Assembly (NCBI GenBank): GCA_003818205.1
Contig: RPRQ01000004.1
Span: forward strand, 1-64,000
Direction: 5' to 3'
Source of the DNA: Bacteroidales bacterium
GTDB lineage: Bacteria; Bacteroidota; Bacteroidia; Bacteroidales; Tenuifilaceae
Length of the DNA stretch: 64,000 nt
Shown: piece after piece, positions 25,976 to 35,571 of the stretch
How positions within the stretch are numbered: the first letter of the stretch is position 1
How the letters are laid out: every line of letters starts with the position of its first letter
Program-made: the position numbers and the translations under genes
Notes under the pieces: model-generated
The model's database searches: none
What the model saw: only the letters and a program-made list of their open reading frames with translations
What the model was told of the DNA's origin: nothing

Positions 25976-27949
25976 ATGAGATTTATTCCCCGATTTATCC
26001 TTTGTGTTGCAATGCTTGGAGCAACGGTTTCTTTTGCTCAGCAAAATGATCAAACGCTATTAACTGTTGGCGATGAAAAAATACCTGCAAGCGAATTCGT
26101 AAGGATATTCCTGAAGAATAATCAGGCCTCCAAAGCAATCGATAGCAAATCGATTGAAGAGTACCTGAATCTGTTCATCAATTTCAAGCTAAAGGTTTCC
26201 GAGGCCCGAAGTGCAGGGTTAGATACAACCGCATCATTTAGGAATGAGCTTGCGGGTTATCGACAACAGCTCTCTCGTCCCTATATGGTTGACAAGGAAA
26301 CCGAGCAAAGGTTAATTGAGGAGGCTTATGAGAGGATTAAGTATGATGTAAACGCAAGCCATATTCTTATCTCAGTCCCAGAGCAAGCAGATTATTCCGA
26401 CACACTAAAACTTTACGAGAAGGCTATAGCCATAAGAAATCGTATAGCTGCCGGTGAACCCTTTGAAGAGGTAGCCAAAGCTACAAGCGACGATCATTCT
26501 GTGATACAAAACAAAGGAACATTAGGCTATTTTTCTGCTTTTCAAATGGTTTATCCATTTGAGTCAGCCGTTTACAAACTGAAAGTTGGGGAATTGTCAA
26601 TGCCCGTAAGAACACGCTTTGGGTATCATATTGTAAGATTAAATGATAAACGACCTGCCAAGGGTCAGGTTAAGGTTTCGCACATCATGATAGCCGTTGC
26701 GAAGGATGCAAACCCTGAACAGCAAGAGTTAGCCAAGAATAAAATTAAAGATATCTATAAGCAGGTAGTGAATAATGAGGATTTTGGGCAATTGGCAACT
26801 CAATTTTCGCAAGATCCTGGTTCATCTAAGAATAAAGGGGAGCTACCATGGTTCGGTACAGGTAACCTAGTTCCTGAATTCGAGCAGGTTGCATTTGGTT
26901 TCGAACGCGATGGGCAAGTGTCGGAACCATTTCAATCGGTTTATGGTTGGCATATCATTAAACGTTTAGGACGAAAAGAGGTTGGCACTTTCGACGAAAT
27001 GCTATCCGAAATAAAGAAGCGGTTGTCAACGGATATGCGCAGCGTTATTTCCATTGAAAAAATGGTGGAAAAGATTAAAAAAGAGAACAATTTTAAAGAG
27101 GATACATTAAACCTTTTCTCGGTTATAGCGTTGATTGATTCTTCTGTCTATAGCGGTAAATGGCAACTCCCCACCCTAAAGGAGAATAATGTGCTATTCT
27201 CAATTTCAAATCAAAAGCATGATCAGCTTGAGTTTTGTAAGTACTTGGTGCAATATCAGAAGAAGCCTGTTTATGGCTCTTTCTATTCGTTAGTGAAGCG
27301 GGCCTATGCCGAATGGGTTAATAAAACGGTTTATAGCTATCAGGAGTCAATTCTCGATCAGCAATATCCCGATTTTAAAAACCTAATGCAGGAGTATCAC
27401 GATGGTATTCTGCTCTTCAATATCAGCGACATCAATGTTTGGGCAAAAGCTTCGAACGATAGCATTGGATTGTTGAAGTTTTATGAGAGTAAAAAAGAGA
27501 ACTACCGTTGGGGTGAAAGGGTGCACTATGCAATTTACACCTGTACCGATGAAAAGCAGCTTGCAAAGGCAATGAAAATGGTTATATCAAGGAAGACCAA
27601 AGGTTTAAAACCTGAAGATATTATATCAAAACTGAATAAAGGGGGATTACCTTTGGTTCAGCTGAAATATTTGGTTGCAAACCCTGACGATAAGGATATT
27701 ATCGACAGCAAAACGTGGACGAAGGGGCTCTCCCCAATATTCGATAATAGTGGTGTTAAATCATTTAAAGAGCTAATTGAGATAACATCCGGAGATATTA
27801 AAAATTTATCCGATTGTAAAGGGCAAGCCATTTCTGATTACCAACAGCTTTTAGAGGAGCAGTGGCTAAAATCATTGCATGAAAAATACCCCGTTGTCAT
27901 CAACAAGGAGGTGTTTAATCAACTGATTGATAGTTTTGTGAAAAAATAG
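25976..27949 (+). CDS. Exported PpiC-type peptidyl-prolyl isomerase with two parvulin domains
   Basis: 657 residues from the ATG at 25976, which gives a proper signal peptide (RFIPRFILCVAMLGATVSFAQ); the longer frame that overlaps guaB is unlikely. An N-terminal SurA-like chaperone region (to about 110) precedes two consecutive parvulin domains. The first runs from VNASHILIS to FGYHIVRL (about 123-225), the second from VKVSHIMIAV to YGWHIIKRLG (about 232-335). The C-terminal half is helical and not classified. It acts in the periplasm on unfolded outer-membrane proteins by analogy with SurA. It lies 55 bases after guaB and 15 before the next gene. Confidence 0.88.
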   Translation: MRFIPRFILCVAMLGATVSFAQQNDQTLLTVGDEKIPASEFVRIFLKNNQASKAIDSKSIEEYLNLFINFKLKVSEARSAGLDTTASFRNELAGYRQQLSRPYMVDKETEQRLIEEAYERIKYDVNASHILISVPEQADYSDTLKLYEKAIAIRNRIAAGEPFEEVAKATSDDHSVIQNKGTLGYFSAFQMVYPFESAVYKLKVGELSMPVRTRFGYHIVRLNDKRPAKGQVKVSHIMIAVAKDANPEQQELAKNKIKDIYKQVVNNEDFGQLATQFSQDPGSSKNKGELPWFGTGNLVPEFEQVAFGFERDGQVSEPFQSVYGWHIIKRLGRKEVGTFDEMLSEIKKRLSTDMRSVISIEKMVEKIKKENNFKEDTLNLFSVIALIDSSVYSGKWQLPTLKENNVLFSISNQKHDQLEFCKYLVQYQKKPVYGSFYSLVKRAYAEWVNKTVYSYQESILDQQYPDFKNLMQEYHDGILLFNISDINVWAKASNDSIGLLKFYESKKENYRWGERVHYAIYTCTDEKQLAKAMKMVISRKTKGLKPEDIISKLNKGGLPLVQLKYLVANPDDKDIIDSKTWTKGLSPIFDNSGVKSFKELIEITSGDIKNLSDCKGQAISDYQQLLEEQWLKSLHEKYPVVINKEVFNQLIDSFVKK

Positions 27950-27964
27950 TTTATCCTACTGAGT

Positions 27965-28828
27965 ATGCTAAACGTGAAATTTTATTGCAGTTCCTTTTTT
28001 TTACTTATCCTCGTTGCTCTATTTCTGAATTCTTGTAATAACAGAGATGGTAAGGAGCAAAGACCTTTAGCGGTGGTTTACGATAAGTATTTATACAAAT
28101 CGGACATTACAGATATTTTTCCCAAAGGAATGACAAAAGGCGATAGCGTTAAGGTGTTAAATGCTTACGTCGATCAATGGGTTCGGCATAATCTTATGCT
28201 TCGATTATCGGAGGAGAAATTGTCGGATGTGCAGAAGGATGTTAATAAGCAGCTTGAGGACTACCGTTCATCGCTGCTTATTTTTAAGTATGAGCAAGAG
28301 TACATCCTTCAAAGGCTCGATACGGCTGTATCATCTGATGAAATCCAATCCTTTTACTCAAGCAATATATCCAATTTTACGCTCGGCGAAACGCTTGTGA
28401 AGGCATTGTATATCAAGGTTCGTAAGGACACCCCTTATTTAAGCAAGATTAAAGAACTATACCAATCGAATCGCGATGATGATATTAAAACGCTCGACAA
28501 TTTGGCCTATCAGGTAGCCGATAAGTACGACTATTTTTATGATAAATGGCTGTCGTTCAATACTCTTCAACGTCAATTCCCTTACTCTGTCGAAAATGCT
28601 GATGATTACCTTCGAAGTCGTCGGAGCATCGAGATGGAGGATGGTAATTATAGCTATTTGGTAAACATTCGTTCGGTAATGTACAAAGGCCAAATCTCAC
28701 CGTTAGATTATGAGATTGCCAATATTAAAAGTATAATAATTAATAAGCGGAAGCAAAAGCTCATTAACGATTTAGAGAACAAGGTTTATAACGATGCTCT
28801 AAATCATAAGAAGTTTCAGACATTTTAA
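27965..28828 (+). CDS. PpiC-operon lipoprotein, SurA/PpiC-related without an evident parvulin domain
   Basis: 287 residues with a lipoprotein signal: hydrophobic FFLLILVALFLNSC, the lipobox cysteine near residue 24. The mature part begins like the N-terminal region of periplasmic isomerases (LAVVYDKYLYKSDITDIFPKG..) and continues in long helices (VDQWVRHNLMLRLSEEKLS; QEYILQRLDTAVSSDEIQSFY). No catalytic parvulin core (HIL..GG.L.. H) is visible, so it may be a chaperone partner of the flanking isomerases. It sits between two parvulin genes with gaps of 15 and 24 bases, clearly one operon. Confidence 0.75.
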   Translation: MLNVKFYCSSFFLLILVALFLNSCNNRDGKEQRPLAVVYDKYLYKSDITDIFPKGMTKGDSVKVLNAYVDQWVRHNLMLRLSEEKLSDVQKDVNKQLEDYRSSLLIFKYEQEYILQRLDTAVSSDEIQSFYSSNISNFTLGETLVKALYIKVRKDTPYLSKIKELYQSNRDDDIKTLDNLAYQVADKYDYFYDKWLSFNTLQRQFPYSVENADDYLRSRRSIEMEDGNYSYLVNIRSVMYKGQISPLDYEIANIKSIIINKRKQKLINDLENKVYNDALNHKKFQTF

Positions 28829-28852
28829 CCCAATCATACTCTATTCTTTAAG

Positions 28853-30208
28853 ATGAAAAAAATCAGTTTTATTAAACTTGCAGTATTATTATTGCTGTTA
28901 ACATTTTCTTTGGTTCGTAACGCTTTTTCGCAGGAAGCTATCGATAAGGTTATTGCCGTTGTTGGTGGCGATATGATATTAAGCTCTGATATTGAGCAGG
29001 AGGTATTGCGCCTCAAAATGCAGGGTGGATTACCCGAAGGGGATGTAAAATGTCAGCTGCTAGAACAGCTGTTGATTCAGAAACTACTACTACACCAATC
29101 GAGAATCGATAGTCTTGCACCCAACGAAGCTGCCATTGAAAGTGAAATCGAAAGAAGATTGCGATATTTTGTTAACCAAATTGGTTCGGAGAAAGCGCTT
29201 GAAAACTACTTCCATAAGCCCATGTACGAGATTAAGAATGATTTAAGAGAAACCATTCGGGAGCAGCAGCTTACGCAGCAGATGAGGCAAAAAGTGGTTG
29301 AGAAAATTACAGTAACCCCTTCGGAAGTGAAAAGTTTTTTCAAGACTATCCCCACCGATAGTTTACCGATGATTCCTCAGCAGTACGAGCTTCAACAAAT
29401 TGCTATCTACCCACCTTCAACGGCTATAGCTAAATTCAATGTAAAGGATAAACTCCTTGACCTTAGAAGTCGAATCCTAAAAGGTGAGCGATTCTCAATG
29501 CTCGCTATGGCCTATTCTGAAGATTTGGCTTCTGCCAAAAAGGGAGGTGAACTCGGATTTCGTACACGCGATGAGCTGGTTAAGAGCTTTTCGGAGGTTG
29601 CATTTAACCTTGCCGATGGTCAGGTTAGCCAAATTGTTGAAACCGAGTATGGCTTTCACATCATACAAATGATTGAGAAGCGAAACAATCAGGTGAATGT
29701 TAGACATATACTGCTTAAACCTCAGTTTTCATCCGATATGCTTATTGAAGCACGAAACAAACTCGATAGCATTGCCGAACTAGTAAGAAAGGATAGCTTA
29801 ACATTCGAAAAAGCATGCGTTTACCACTCCGAAGATAAGAAATCGAGAATGAATGGTGGTGTAGTTGTTAATGCTGCGACCAATACTAAATATTTTGAGA
29901 AAGAACAGTTACAACCTTCAGATTATTATATTATTAAAGAACTGAAAAAGGGCGAGGTGAGTCAATCGTTTGAATCGAGAGATGAGAATGCGAATGTCAT
30001 ATTCAAGGTCGTAAAGATTAAGAATATCATTCCATCGCATAAAGCGAACTTAGTCGATGACTACAACACCATTCAGGAAATGACCAAGCAAAGCAGGGAG
30101 TACGACGTATTTATGAAGTGGATAAAAGAAAAACAGCGGATTACTTATGTGAAGATTGAGCCTGAGTTTAAGAATTGTAAATTCCCCACTGAGGGTTGGG
30201 TTAAGTAG
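28853..30208 (+). CDS. surA: SurA-like periplasmic peptidyl-prolyl isomerase/chaperone
   Basis: 451 residues with a signal peptide (to about residue 25, RNAFSQ). The N-terminal SurA domain is clear (AIDKVIAVVGGDMILSSDIEQEV, about 27-49, then LLEQLLIQKLLLHQSRID). It is followed by a first parvulin domain (YELQQIAIYPP.. to YGFHIIQMIEKR, about 178-280) and a second, more divergent one from VNVRHILLKPQFS (about 282) to about 385. SurA escorts unfolded outer-membrane proteins across the periplasm to BAM; this matches its place beside two related genes and an LPS-transport gene. The symbol is by similarity in architecture. Confidence 0.88.
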   Translation: MKKISFIKLAVLLLLLTFSLVRNAFSQEAIDKVIAVVGGDMILSSDIEQEVLRLKMQGGLPEGDVKCQLLEQLLIQKLLLHQSRIDSLAPNEAAIESEIERRLRYFVNQIGSEKALENYFHKPMYEIKNDLRETIREQQLTQQMRQKVVEKITVTPSEVKSFFKTIPTDSLPMIPQQYELQQIAIYPPSTAIAKFNVKDKLLDLRSRILKGERFSMLAMAYSEDLASAKKGGELGFRTRDELVKSFSEVAFNLADGQVSQIVETEYGFHIIQMIEKRNNQVNVRHILLKPQFSSDMLIEARNKLDSIAELVRKDSLTFEKACVYHSEDKKSRMNGGVVVNAATNTKYFEKEQLQPSDYYIIKELKKGEVSQSFESRDENANVIFKVVKIKNIIPSHKANLVDDYNTIQEMTKQSREYDVFMKWIKEKQRITYVKIEPEFKNCKFPTEGWVK

Positions 30209-30240
30209 TTAGTGGCAACGATAGAATATTTCCCCATTTA

Positions 30241-31824
30241 ATGAAATTTTTAAACCATAGGTTTTGGTTTGCAGCTACTGCACTGCTATTCTTAAATAGT
30301 GCTTTCTCATTCGCCCAAAATGAGAAAATGATTAAGGTTGATGCTGAATCAATGAAGAACTTAATCAAGGACGGTCAGCAAGTTGTTCGCTATTTAGTGA
30401 ATGTTAACATCTTGCATCAGGGCACAAAAATGACCTGCGATAGCGCATATTTTCAGAATAAGCAAAATATCATTGATGCTTATGGTCATGTTGTAGTAAA
30501 TAAGGAGGATGGTAAACTTTATGGCGATTACCTTCACTATGATGGTAATGTATCGTCTGGAAAAGTTACCGGGAAAGAGGTGAAGCTAATTCAAAAGGAT
30601 GCAAGCCTCGTAACGGATGTAATTTATTTTAACACTAAACTTAATTCAGCCTATTACCTAACCCGTGGAGTTCTAACCAATACCGATAATAAGCTCATCA
30701 GCCAAAGAGGTTATTACTACTCCAAAACCAAGAAGTACAACTTTGCAGGGAATGTTGAGATGGAGGGGAAGGATGGTCGTTTGTTTACTGACTCTTTAGA
30801 ATATACTACGCAGGATGAAATGGTCTATTTCTTTGGACCTACCCGAATTTACAATAAGGAGAACTACGTTTACTGCGAGAAAGGTTGGTATAATCGAAAA
30901 ACAAACGTTTCAAACTTTTTCCAAAACGCATTCATCGATAATGGCTCTAAGAAGCTCTATGGACAGGATGTTTTTTACGATAAAACGAAAGGGTTTGCTA
31001 GGGCTATCGACGATGTTGCCATTGTCGATACCGTTAATAAGCTAACTGTGTATGGGGGCAAGGCTAGCTATTGGGATTCAACGAAATATGCAGAGGTAAC
31101 GATTAACCCATTATTGGTAATGGTTTCGGAGAACGATACGCTCTTCATGAGAAGCGATAAATTTCTTGTTAATTCAATCACCGATCATACTCTACCCGAT
31201 TCGGCTTATCGTATTGTTAAAGCGTTAGGGAAAGTTAATTTCTTTAAAAAGGATTTACAGGGGCATTGCGATTCGCTTTTGTACAATACCAAGGATTCTA
31301 CATTTAGCTTGTTCGTTGAGCCTGTTCTTTGGAGCGAGAATAATCAGATAACCGCCGACTTTATTAAAGGATATACTGGAGAAGGGAATAAAATCAGGAG
31401 GATGGATTTCGATGGTAATGCTTTTAGCGTTCAACAGGAAGATTCGATAAATTTTAATCAGATTCGGGGTAAATCCATGATAGCCTCATTTACCGCAGGA
31501 CAGCTAACCAAACTTGATGTCAAAGGCAATGGGCAAGCAGTTTACTATATGCGAGACGAGGGGGTTATTGCTGCTGTTAATAAAGCGGAGAGCACTGATT
31601 TGACGGCAAGATTTAGGGATGGTAAAATTTCACGTATTTCATTTAAGATTAAGCCTGTATCTGCATTCTATCCAATTGAAAAGGTTGATTATGAAGAGAT
31701 AACCCTCAAGGGATTTCATTGGCTTGAAGATACACGACCCAAAAGTAAGTTTGAGATTATCCCCAAAGGGTTAGATTTAGTGCTAACCGATGCGAAATCT
31801 GGTTTTCAGAGAGATATTAAGTAG
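30241..31824 (+). CDS. OstA-like LPS-transport protein
   Basis: 527 residues; signal peptide to about residue 26 (..NSAFSFAQ). The body is a long run of OstA/LptA-type short beta-repeats, recognisable from recurring phrases: MTCDSAYFQNKQNIIDAYGHVVV, KLYGDYLHYDG, GRLFTDSLEYTTQDEMVYFFGPTRI (shown in shorter units: CDSAYF, LYGDYL, FTDSLEY). This beta-jellyroll family forms the periplasmic LPS bridge in LptA and the N-terminal part of LptD. Bacteroidota have a long periplasmic OstA-like protein of about this length. It ends the guaB operon. The upstream gap to surA is 32 bases. Confidence 0.85.
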   Translation: MKFLNHRFWFAATALLFLNSAFSFAQNEKMIKVDAESMKNLIKDGQQVVRYLVNVNILHQGTKMTCDSAYFQNKQNIIDAYGHVVVNKEDGKLYGDYLHYDGNVSSGKVTGKEVKLIQKDASLVTDVIYFNTKLNSAYYLTRGVLTNTDNKLISQRGYYYSKTKKYNFAGNVEMEGKDGRLFTDSLEYTTQDEMVYFFGPTRIYNKENYVYCEKGWYNRKTNVSNFFQNAFIDNGSKKLYGQDVFYDKTKGFARAIDDVAIVDTVNKLTVYGGKASYWDSTKYAEVTINPLLVMVSENDTLFMRSDKFLVNSITDHTLPDSAYRIVKALGKVNFFKKDLQGHCDSLLYNTKDSTFSLFVEPVLWSENNQITADFIKGYTGEGNKIRRMDFDGNAFSVQQEDSINFNQIRGKSMIASFTAGQLTKLDVKGNGQAVYYMRDEGVIAAVNKAESTDLTARFRDGKISRISFKIKPVSAFYPIEKVDYEEITLKGFHWLEDTRPKSKFEIIPKGLDLVLTDAKSGFQRDIK

Positions 31825-32197
31825 TACTCTTGTTGATTTCTATGCAATTATGTCTAAGAAGTTCTTTTATACTTTTTTCCGTTGATTTTTAGGCATCTCT
31901 GGGTTTAAATTCATTTAGAATTTCGCTACGCTTTAGGTATCTCGCATGTTTAACTTTGAATTTTGATTCAACGCACCTTGCCTGTATGTAGGCGAGGATA
32001 ACACAAATGCAAAGGATAAACAAGGGTTTTAATGAAGTTTACGTATGAACCCGTGCTCCGCTGTATCTCCGTGTTAAACATTATATCTGCAAAACTGTCA
32101 GTTTGAGTTAATCTTTGTTAATAATATACCTCTCAATAGCACAAGGTATAGGGTTTGAGCGTTATATTGTAGTGTTAAACCTTAAATGATTTTTACC
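31825..32197. other. Gene-free interval upstream of the HtrA protease gene
   Basis: About 370 bases with no ORF of note. It contains CTTGCCTGTATGTAGGCGAG (31978-31997), a variant of the CCTGCC..GGCAGG hairpin, and a TGTATCTCCGTG phrase that also occurs in the 270-bp element near 21310. It therefore carries decayed pieces of the same intergenic repeats. The protease promoter must lie in its last ~100 bases but no clear -7 box was found. Confidence 0.45.
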
Positions 32198-33640
32198 ATG
32201 AAAGCACAAAGGATAATTATTCCATTATTTTCTGCCTTTATTGGTGGTGTAATTGCATTTGCCCTTTTTAGCTATACATTTAAAGTTAATCCCGAGTCAA
32301 TTCAGCCACAAGGGGTAGAAAAAGCATTCTACACAAACCAGCTACAAGCCGATTCAAATGCAACAGACTTTACAGTTGCCGCTGAAAGAAGCGTTGATGC
32401 TGTAGTTCACGTAAAAACAGCAACAACCAGAAACGAGGTTTACTCCTCGGGGAATCCGCTTTTCGATTACTTCTTCGGGTTAAGAGGAAACATAAACCCC
32501 GAACCCGTTTTAGGTTCGGGATCGGGGGTAATTCTTACCCGCGATGGGTTTATCGTAACCAATAATCATGTCATTGAAAATGCGGATGAGATTAAGGTAA
32601 TTCTGAACGACAAAAGGGCTTTTGATGCTAAACTTGTTGGGCGAGATCCGAACACCGATGTTGCTTTGCTAAAAATAAATGCGAATGATCTACCCTTCAT
32701 CCCGTTCGGAAACTCCGATGAAATAAAGATTGGCCAATGGGTTTTAGCCATTGGAAATCCGTTCAACCTTACATCAACCGTTACAGCAGGAATCGTAAGC
32801 GCAAAGGCTCGTAACATCCAAATCATACAGGATGGCTATGGTATTGAATCGTTTATCCAAACCGATGCAGCGGTTAATCCAGGCAATAGCGGTGGTGCAC
32901 TGGTGAACCTTAAAGGAGAATTGATCGGAATAAACACCGCTATCGCCTCCAGAACGGGTTCATACTCAGGATATTCTTTTGCCATACCCTCCTCAATCGC
33001 TAAAAAGATTGTATCCGATATTATCGAATTTGGCGAAGTACAGCGAGCCATCCTAGGGGTACAAACCAAAGAGCTGAATTCTGAAACCGCTAAGGATTAT
33101 GGTATTACGGATATCAAAGGAGTGCTAATCGCCAAAGTGATTGAGGGCAGTGCCGCAGAGCAAATTGGACTCAAGAAGGGGGATGTAATACTCGACGTTA
33201 ACGGATTTCAGGTAAACAGCCCCAATCAGCTCCAAGAGCAGATAAGTAAATACAGACCCAATCAGCAAGTAGATTTAATTATAAATCGAAGCAATAGCAG
33301 GAAACATTTTACGGCAACCTTACGTAACATGAAAGGCGGTTTGGATATAGTTAAAACCGATGAGACCCTTTCGATTCTCGGGGCTTCATTCAAGGAAATA
33401 TCCAACGAACAAAAGGATAACCTTAGAATAGGCTATGGCGTTCAGATTACTGAACTCAAGGATGGGAAGTTAAAACAGGAGGGGGTTAAGCAAAGTTTCA
33501 TCATCACAAAAATAAATCGTACACCCATTAAAACAATTGATGATATCAAGCGTATTATAGGTATCTCGTCTGGAGGGGTGTTGATAGAGGGGATTTATCC
33601 CAATGGACTGGCAGGTTACTATGCAATAGGGATTGATTGA
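32198..33640 (+). CDS. degP: Periplasmic serine endoprotease, Do/HtrA family
   Basis: 480 residues from the second of two in-frame ATGs (32186 and 32198); the later one gives the compact N-terminal anchor AQRIIIPLFSAFIGGVIAFALF. The trypsin-like domain has the triad: TNNHVIENADEI (His), RDPNTDVALLKI (Asp) and NPGNSGGALVN (Ser231), with the oxyanion GNSGG motif intact. Two PDZ domains follow (first about 280-370 around GVLIAKVIEGSAAEQIGLKKGD; the second, shorter and divergent, about 375-480). HtrA degrades or refolds misfolded envelope proteins. The gene directly precedes rpoD in orientation but is 90 bases away with its own leader. Confidence 0.93.
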   Translation: MKAQRIIIPLFSAFIGGVIAFALFSYTFKVNPESIQPQGVEKAFYTNQLQADSNATDFTVAAERSVDAVVHVKTATTRNEVYSSGNPLFDYFFGLRGNINPEPVLGSGSGVILTRDGFIVTNNHVIENADEIKVILNDKRAFDAKLVGRDPNTDVALLKINANDLPFIPFGNSDEIKIGQWVLAIGNPFNLTSTVTAGIVSAKARNIQIIQDGYGIESFIQTDAAVNPGNSGGALVNLKGELIGINTAIASRTGSYSGYSFAIPSSIAKKIVSDIIEFGEVQRAILGVQTKELNSETAKDYGITDIKGVLIAKVIEGSAAEQIGLKKGDVILDVNGFQVNSPNQLQEQISKYRPNQQVDLIINRSNSRKHFTATLRNMKGGLDIVKTDETLSILGASFKEISNEQKDNLRIGYGVQITELKDGKLKQEGVKQSFIITKINRTPIKTIDDIKRIIGISSGGVLIEGIYPNGLAGYYAIGID

Positions 33641-33678
33641 TTAATTCGATGAAATCCGAGTTTTCAGGTTATATTGAC

Positions 33679-33709
33679 TTGAATTTAATGATAAATTGGC
33701 ATATCTTCG
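33679..33709 (+). promoter_or_regulatory. Predicted promoter of rpoD
   Basis: TTG (33679-33681), 20 bases, TATCTTCG (33702-33709), a good match to the Bacteroidota -7 box TAnnTTTG with one deviation. It lies 21 bases before the ATG of the sigma-factor gene. Confidence 0.45.
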
Positions 33710-33730
33710 CAAAAATTTTATAAAGCCGAA

Positions 33731-34591
33731 ATGAGACAGTTAAAAATAACAAAATCAATTACTAACAGGGAGAGTGCCTCGCTGGATAAGTACTTGCAGG
33801 AGATTGGGAAGGAAGAATTAATTACCGTAGAGGAGGAGGTAGAACTTGCCCAGCGAATAAAAAAGGGGGATCAGGAGGCTTTAGAAAAATTAACAAGAGC
33901 CAATTTACGTTTCGTAGTTTCTGTCGCCAAACAGTACCAGAATCAAGGGCTTAGCCTTCCAGACTTAATTAACGAAGGAAACCTTGGGTTGATTAAAGCT
34001 GCCGAAAAATTTGACGAAACCCGTGGTTTTAAATTTATCTCATACGCTGTATGGTGGATTCGTCAGTCGATTCTTCAGGCATTGGCAGAACAGTCTCGTA
34101 TTGTACGTTTACCATTGAATCAGGTTGGTTCATTGAATAAAATCAATAAAGCTTTTTCAAAATTCGAACAGGAGTTCGAACGTACACCATCACCTGAGGA
34201 GTTAGCAGATATTCTAGAGCTCCCAAAAGAAAAGGTTACTGACACCCTTAGGGTTAGCGGTCGTCATGTTTCGGTGGATGCACCATTTGTTGATGGTGAG
34301 GATAATAGCCTACTCGATGTTCTAATCAATAGCGATTCGCCCAATGCCGACAAACTCTTAATAAATGAATCGTTAAGCAAGGAGATTGAACGGTCATTGG
34401 CCACTCTAACCGAACGCGAACGTGACATTATCAGGCTTTTCTTCGGAATTGGATGCCAGGAGATGACCCTTGAGGAGATCGGTGAGAAATTTGGTCTGAC
34501 CCGTGAAAGGGTACGTCAGATCAAGGAGAAAGCCATCCGCAGATTACGCCATACGTCAAGGAGCAAATTGCTAAAGACCTACTTAGGTTAA
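33731..34591 (+). CDS. rpoD: Primary RNA polymerase sigma factor (RpoD/SigA)
   Basis: 286 residues. It lacks region 1.1 and the long non-conserved segment, as in Bacteroidota primary sigma factors of this length. Region 1.2 ([27 protein letters not shown]), 2 ([21 protein letters not shown].. [21 protein letters not shown]), 3 ([20 protein letters not shown]) and 4 (TEREREDI-like [36 protein letters not shown]) are all intact. Region 2.3/2.4 aromatic residues (YAVWWIRQ) are present. It directs recognition of the TTTG/TAnnTTTG promoters found in this window. It ends at a bidirectional terminator shared with fabI. Confidence 0.96.
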   Translation: MRQLKITKSITNRESASLDKYLQEIGKEELITVEEEVELAQRIKKGDQEALEKLTRANLRFVVSVAKQYQNQGLSLPDLINEGNLGLIKAAEKFDETRGFKFISYAVWWIRQSILQALAEQSRIVRLPLNQVGSLNKINKAFSKFEQEFERTPSPEELADILELPKEKVTDTLRVSGRHVSVDAPFVDGEDNSLLDVLINSDSPNADKLLINESLSKEIERSLATLTERERDIIRLFFGIGCQEMTLEEIGEKFGLTRERVRQIKEKAIRRLRHTSRSKLLKTYLG

Positions 34592-34600
34592 TCAAATACA

Positions 34601-34638
34601 AAAACCAACCCCGAAGATAATTCGGGGTTGGTTTTTTT
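34601..34638. terminator. Bidirectional terminator between rpoD and fabI
   Basis: AACCAACCCCGAA pairs perfectly with TTCGGGGTTGGTT around a short loop. The plus strand ends with a T-run (GGTTTTTTTGG). On the minus strand GGTTTTTGTATTTG follows the stem, so it can stop both convergent genes. Confidence 0.9.
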
Positions 34639-34650
34639 GGATTCGCTGTA

Positions 34651-35490
34651 TTACTTACAATCCCTACACTCCTCCAAATTCTTATTATAAACAGCCATAG
34701 CCCGATTGCTCATACCCATGCTCGAAAACCCTCCATCGTGGAAAAGGTTCTGCATGGTGATCTTTCGGGTTAAATCGCTAAAGAGGGCAATGCAGAAATT
34801 AGCGCATTCATACGCATCGGCATTACCCAGTGGCGACATCCTATCGGTAAAATCGACAAGCGCATCGAAGCCCATTACCCCGCTACCTGCGGTTGTTTCG
34901 GTTGGTGATTGAGAAATGGTGTTAATTCGAACCCTTCGCTCACGACCGTATATATAGCCAAAACTCCTTGCTATTGACTCAAGCAGAGCCTTGGCGTCAG
35001 CCATATCGTTATAACCGTAAAGCGTACGCTGTGCGGCAATATATGACAAAGCAAGAACTGAACCCCAGGGGTTTATGGCATCCATCTTCCAGCAAACCTG
35101 TAGCAATTTATGGAAAGAAATCGCTGAAATATCTAAGGTTTTATCGAGGTAATCGTAGTCTAAATCGTCATAGGTTCTACTCTTCCGAACATTCGGCGAC
35201 ATGCCTATTGAGTGCAGAACAAAGTCAATCTTTCCCCCAAGAATACTCATCGTCTCCTTAACTAAATGTTCAAGGTCTTCAACTTTCGTAGCATCGGCAG
35301 GGATTACAACGGTATTGCACTTTAACGCCAGGTCGTTAATATTACCCAAGCGCATTGCCACAGGAGTATTGGTTAATACAAATACAGCACCCTCCTCATA
35401 AGCTCTCTCTGCAACCTGCCAAGCTATTGATTTTTCGTTGAGCGCACCGAAAATAAGCCCTTTTTTTCCCTTTAGTAAATTGTTCGACAT
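34651..35490 (-). CDS. fabI: Enoyl-[acyl-carrier-protein] reductase (NADH)
   Basis: 279 residues of the FabI short-chain dehydrogenase type. It shows the modified glycine motif GALNEKSIAWQVAE (about 15-28), ADAT (about 64-67), HSIGMSP (about 93-99), the catalytic pair Tyr160-x6-Lys167 (YNDMADAK) and RVRINTISQSPTETTAGSGV (about 183-202). Length is slightly above the usual 255-265. It reduces the enoyl-ACP double bond in each cycle of fatty acid elongation and is the target of triclosan in other bacteria. Monocistronic, convergent with rpoD. The second gene for lipid synthesis in this window is the alpha-oxoamine synthase at 40907. Confidence 0.93.
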   Translation of the reverse strand: MSNNLLKGKKGLIFGALNEKSIAWQVAERAYEEGAVFVLTNTPVAMRLGNINDLALKCNTVVIPADATKVEDLEHLVKETMSILGGKIDFVLHSIGMSPNVRKSRTYDDLDYDYLDKTLDISAISFHKLLQVCWKMDAINPWGSVLALSYIAAQRTLYGYNDMADAKALLESIARSFGYIYGRERRVRINTISQSPTETTAGSGVMGFDALVDFTDRMSPLGNADAYECANFCIALFSDLTRKITMQNLFHDGGFSSMGMSNRAMAVYNKNLEECRDCK

Positions 35491-35571
35491 GGTTAATTCT
35501 TTTGGTTAATCAATTAACATACAAGAATAATGAATTGTTTAAAACAAAGGATTGATAAGGATAGATAAGTG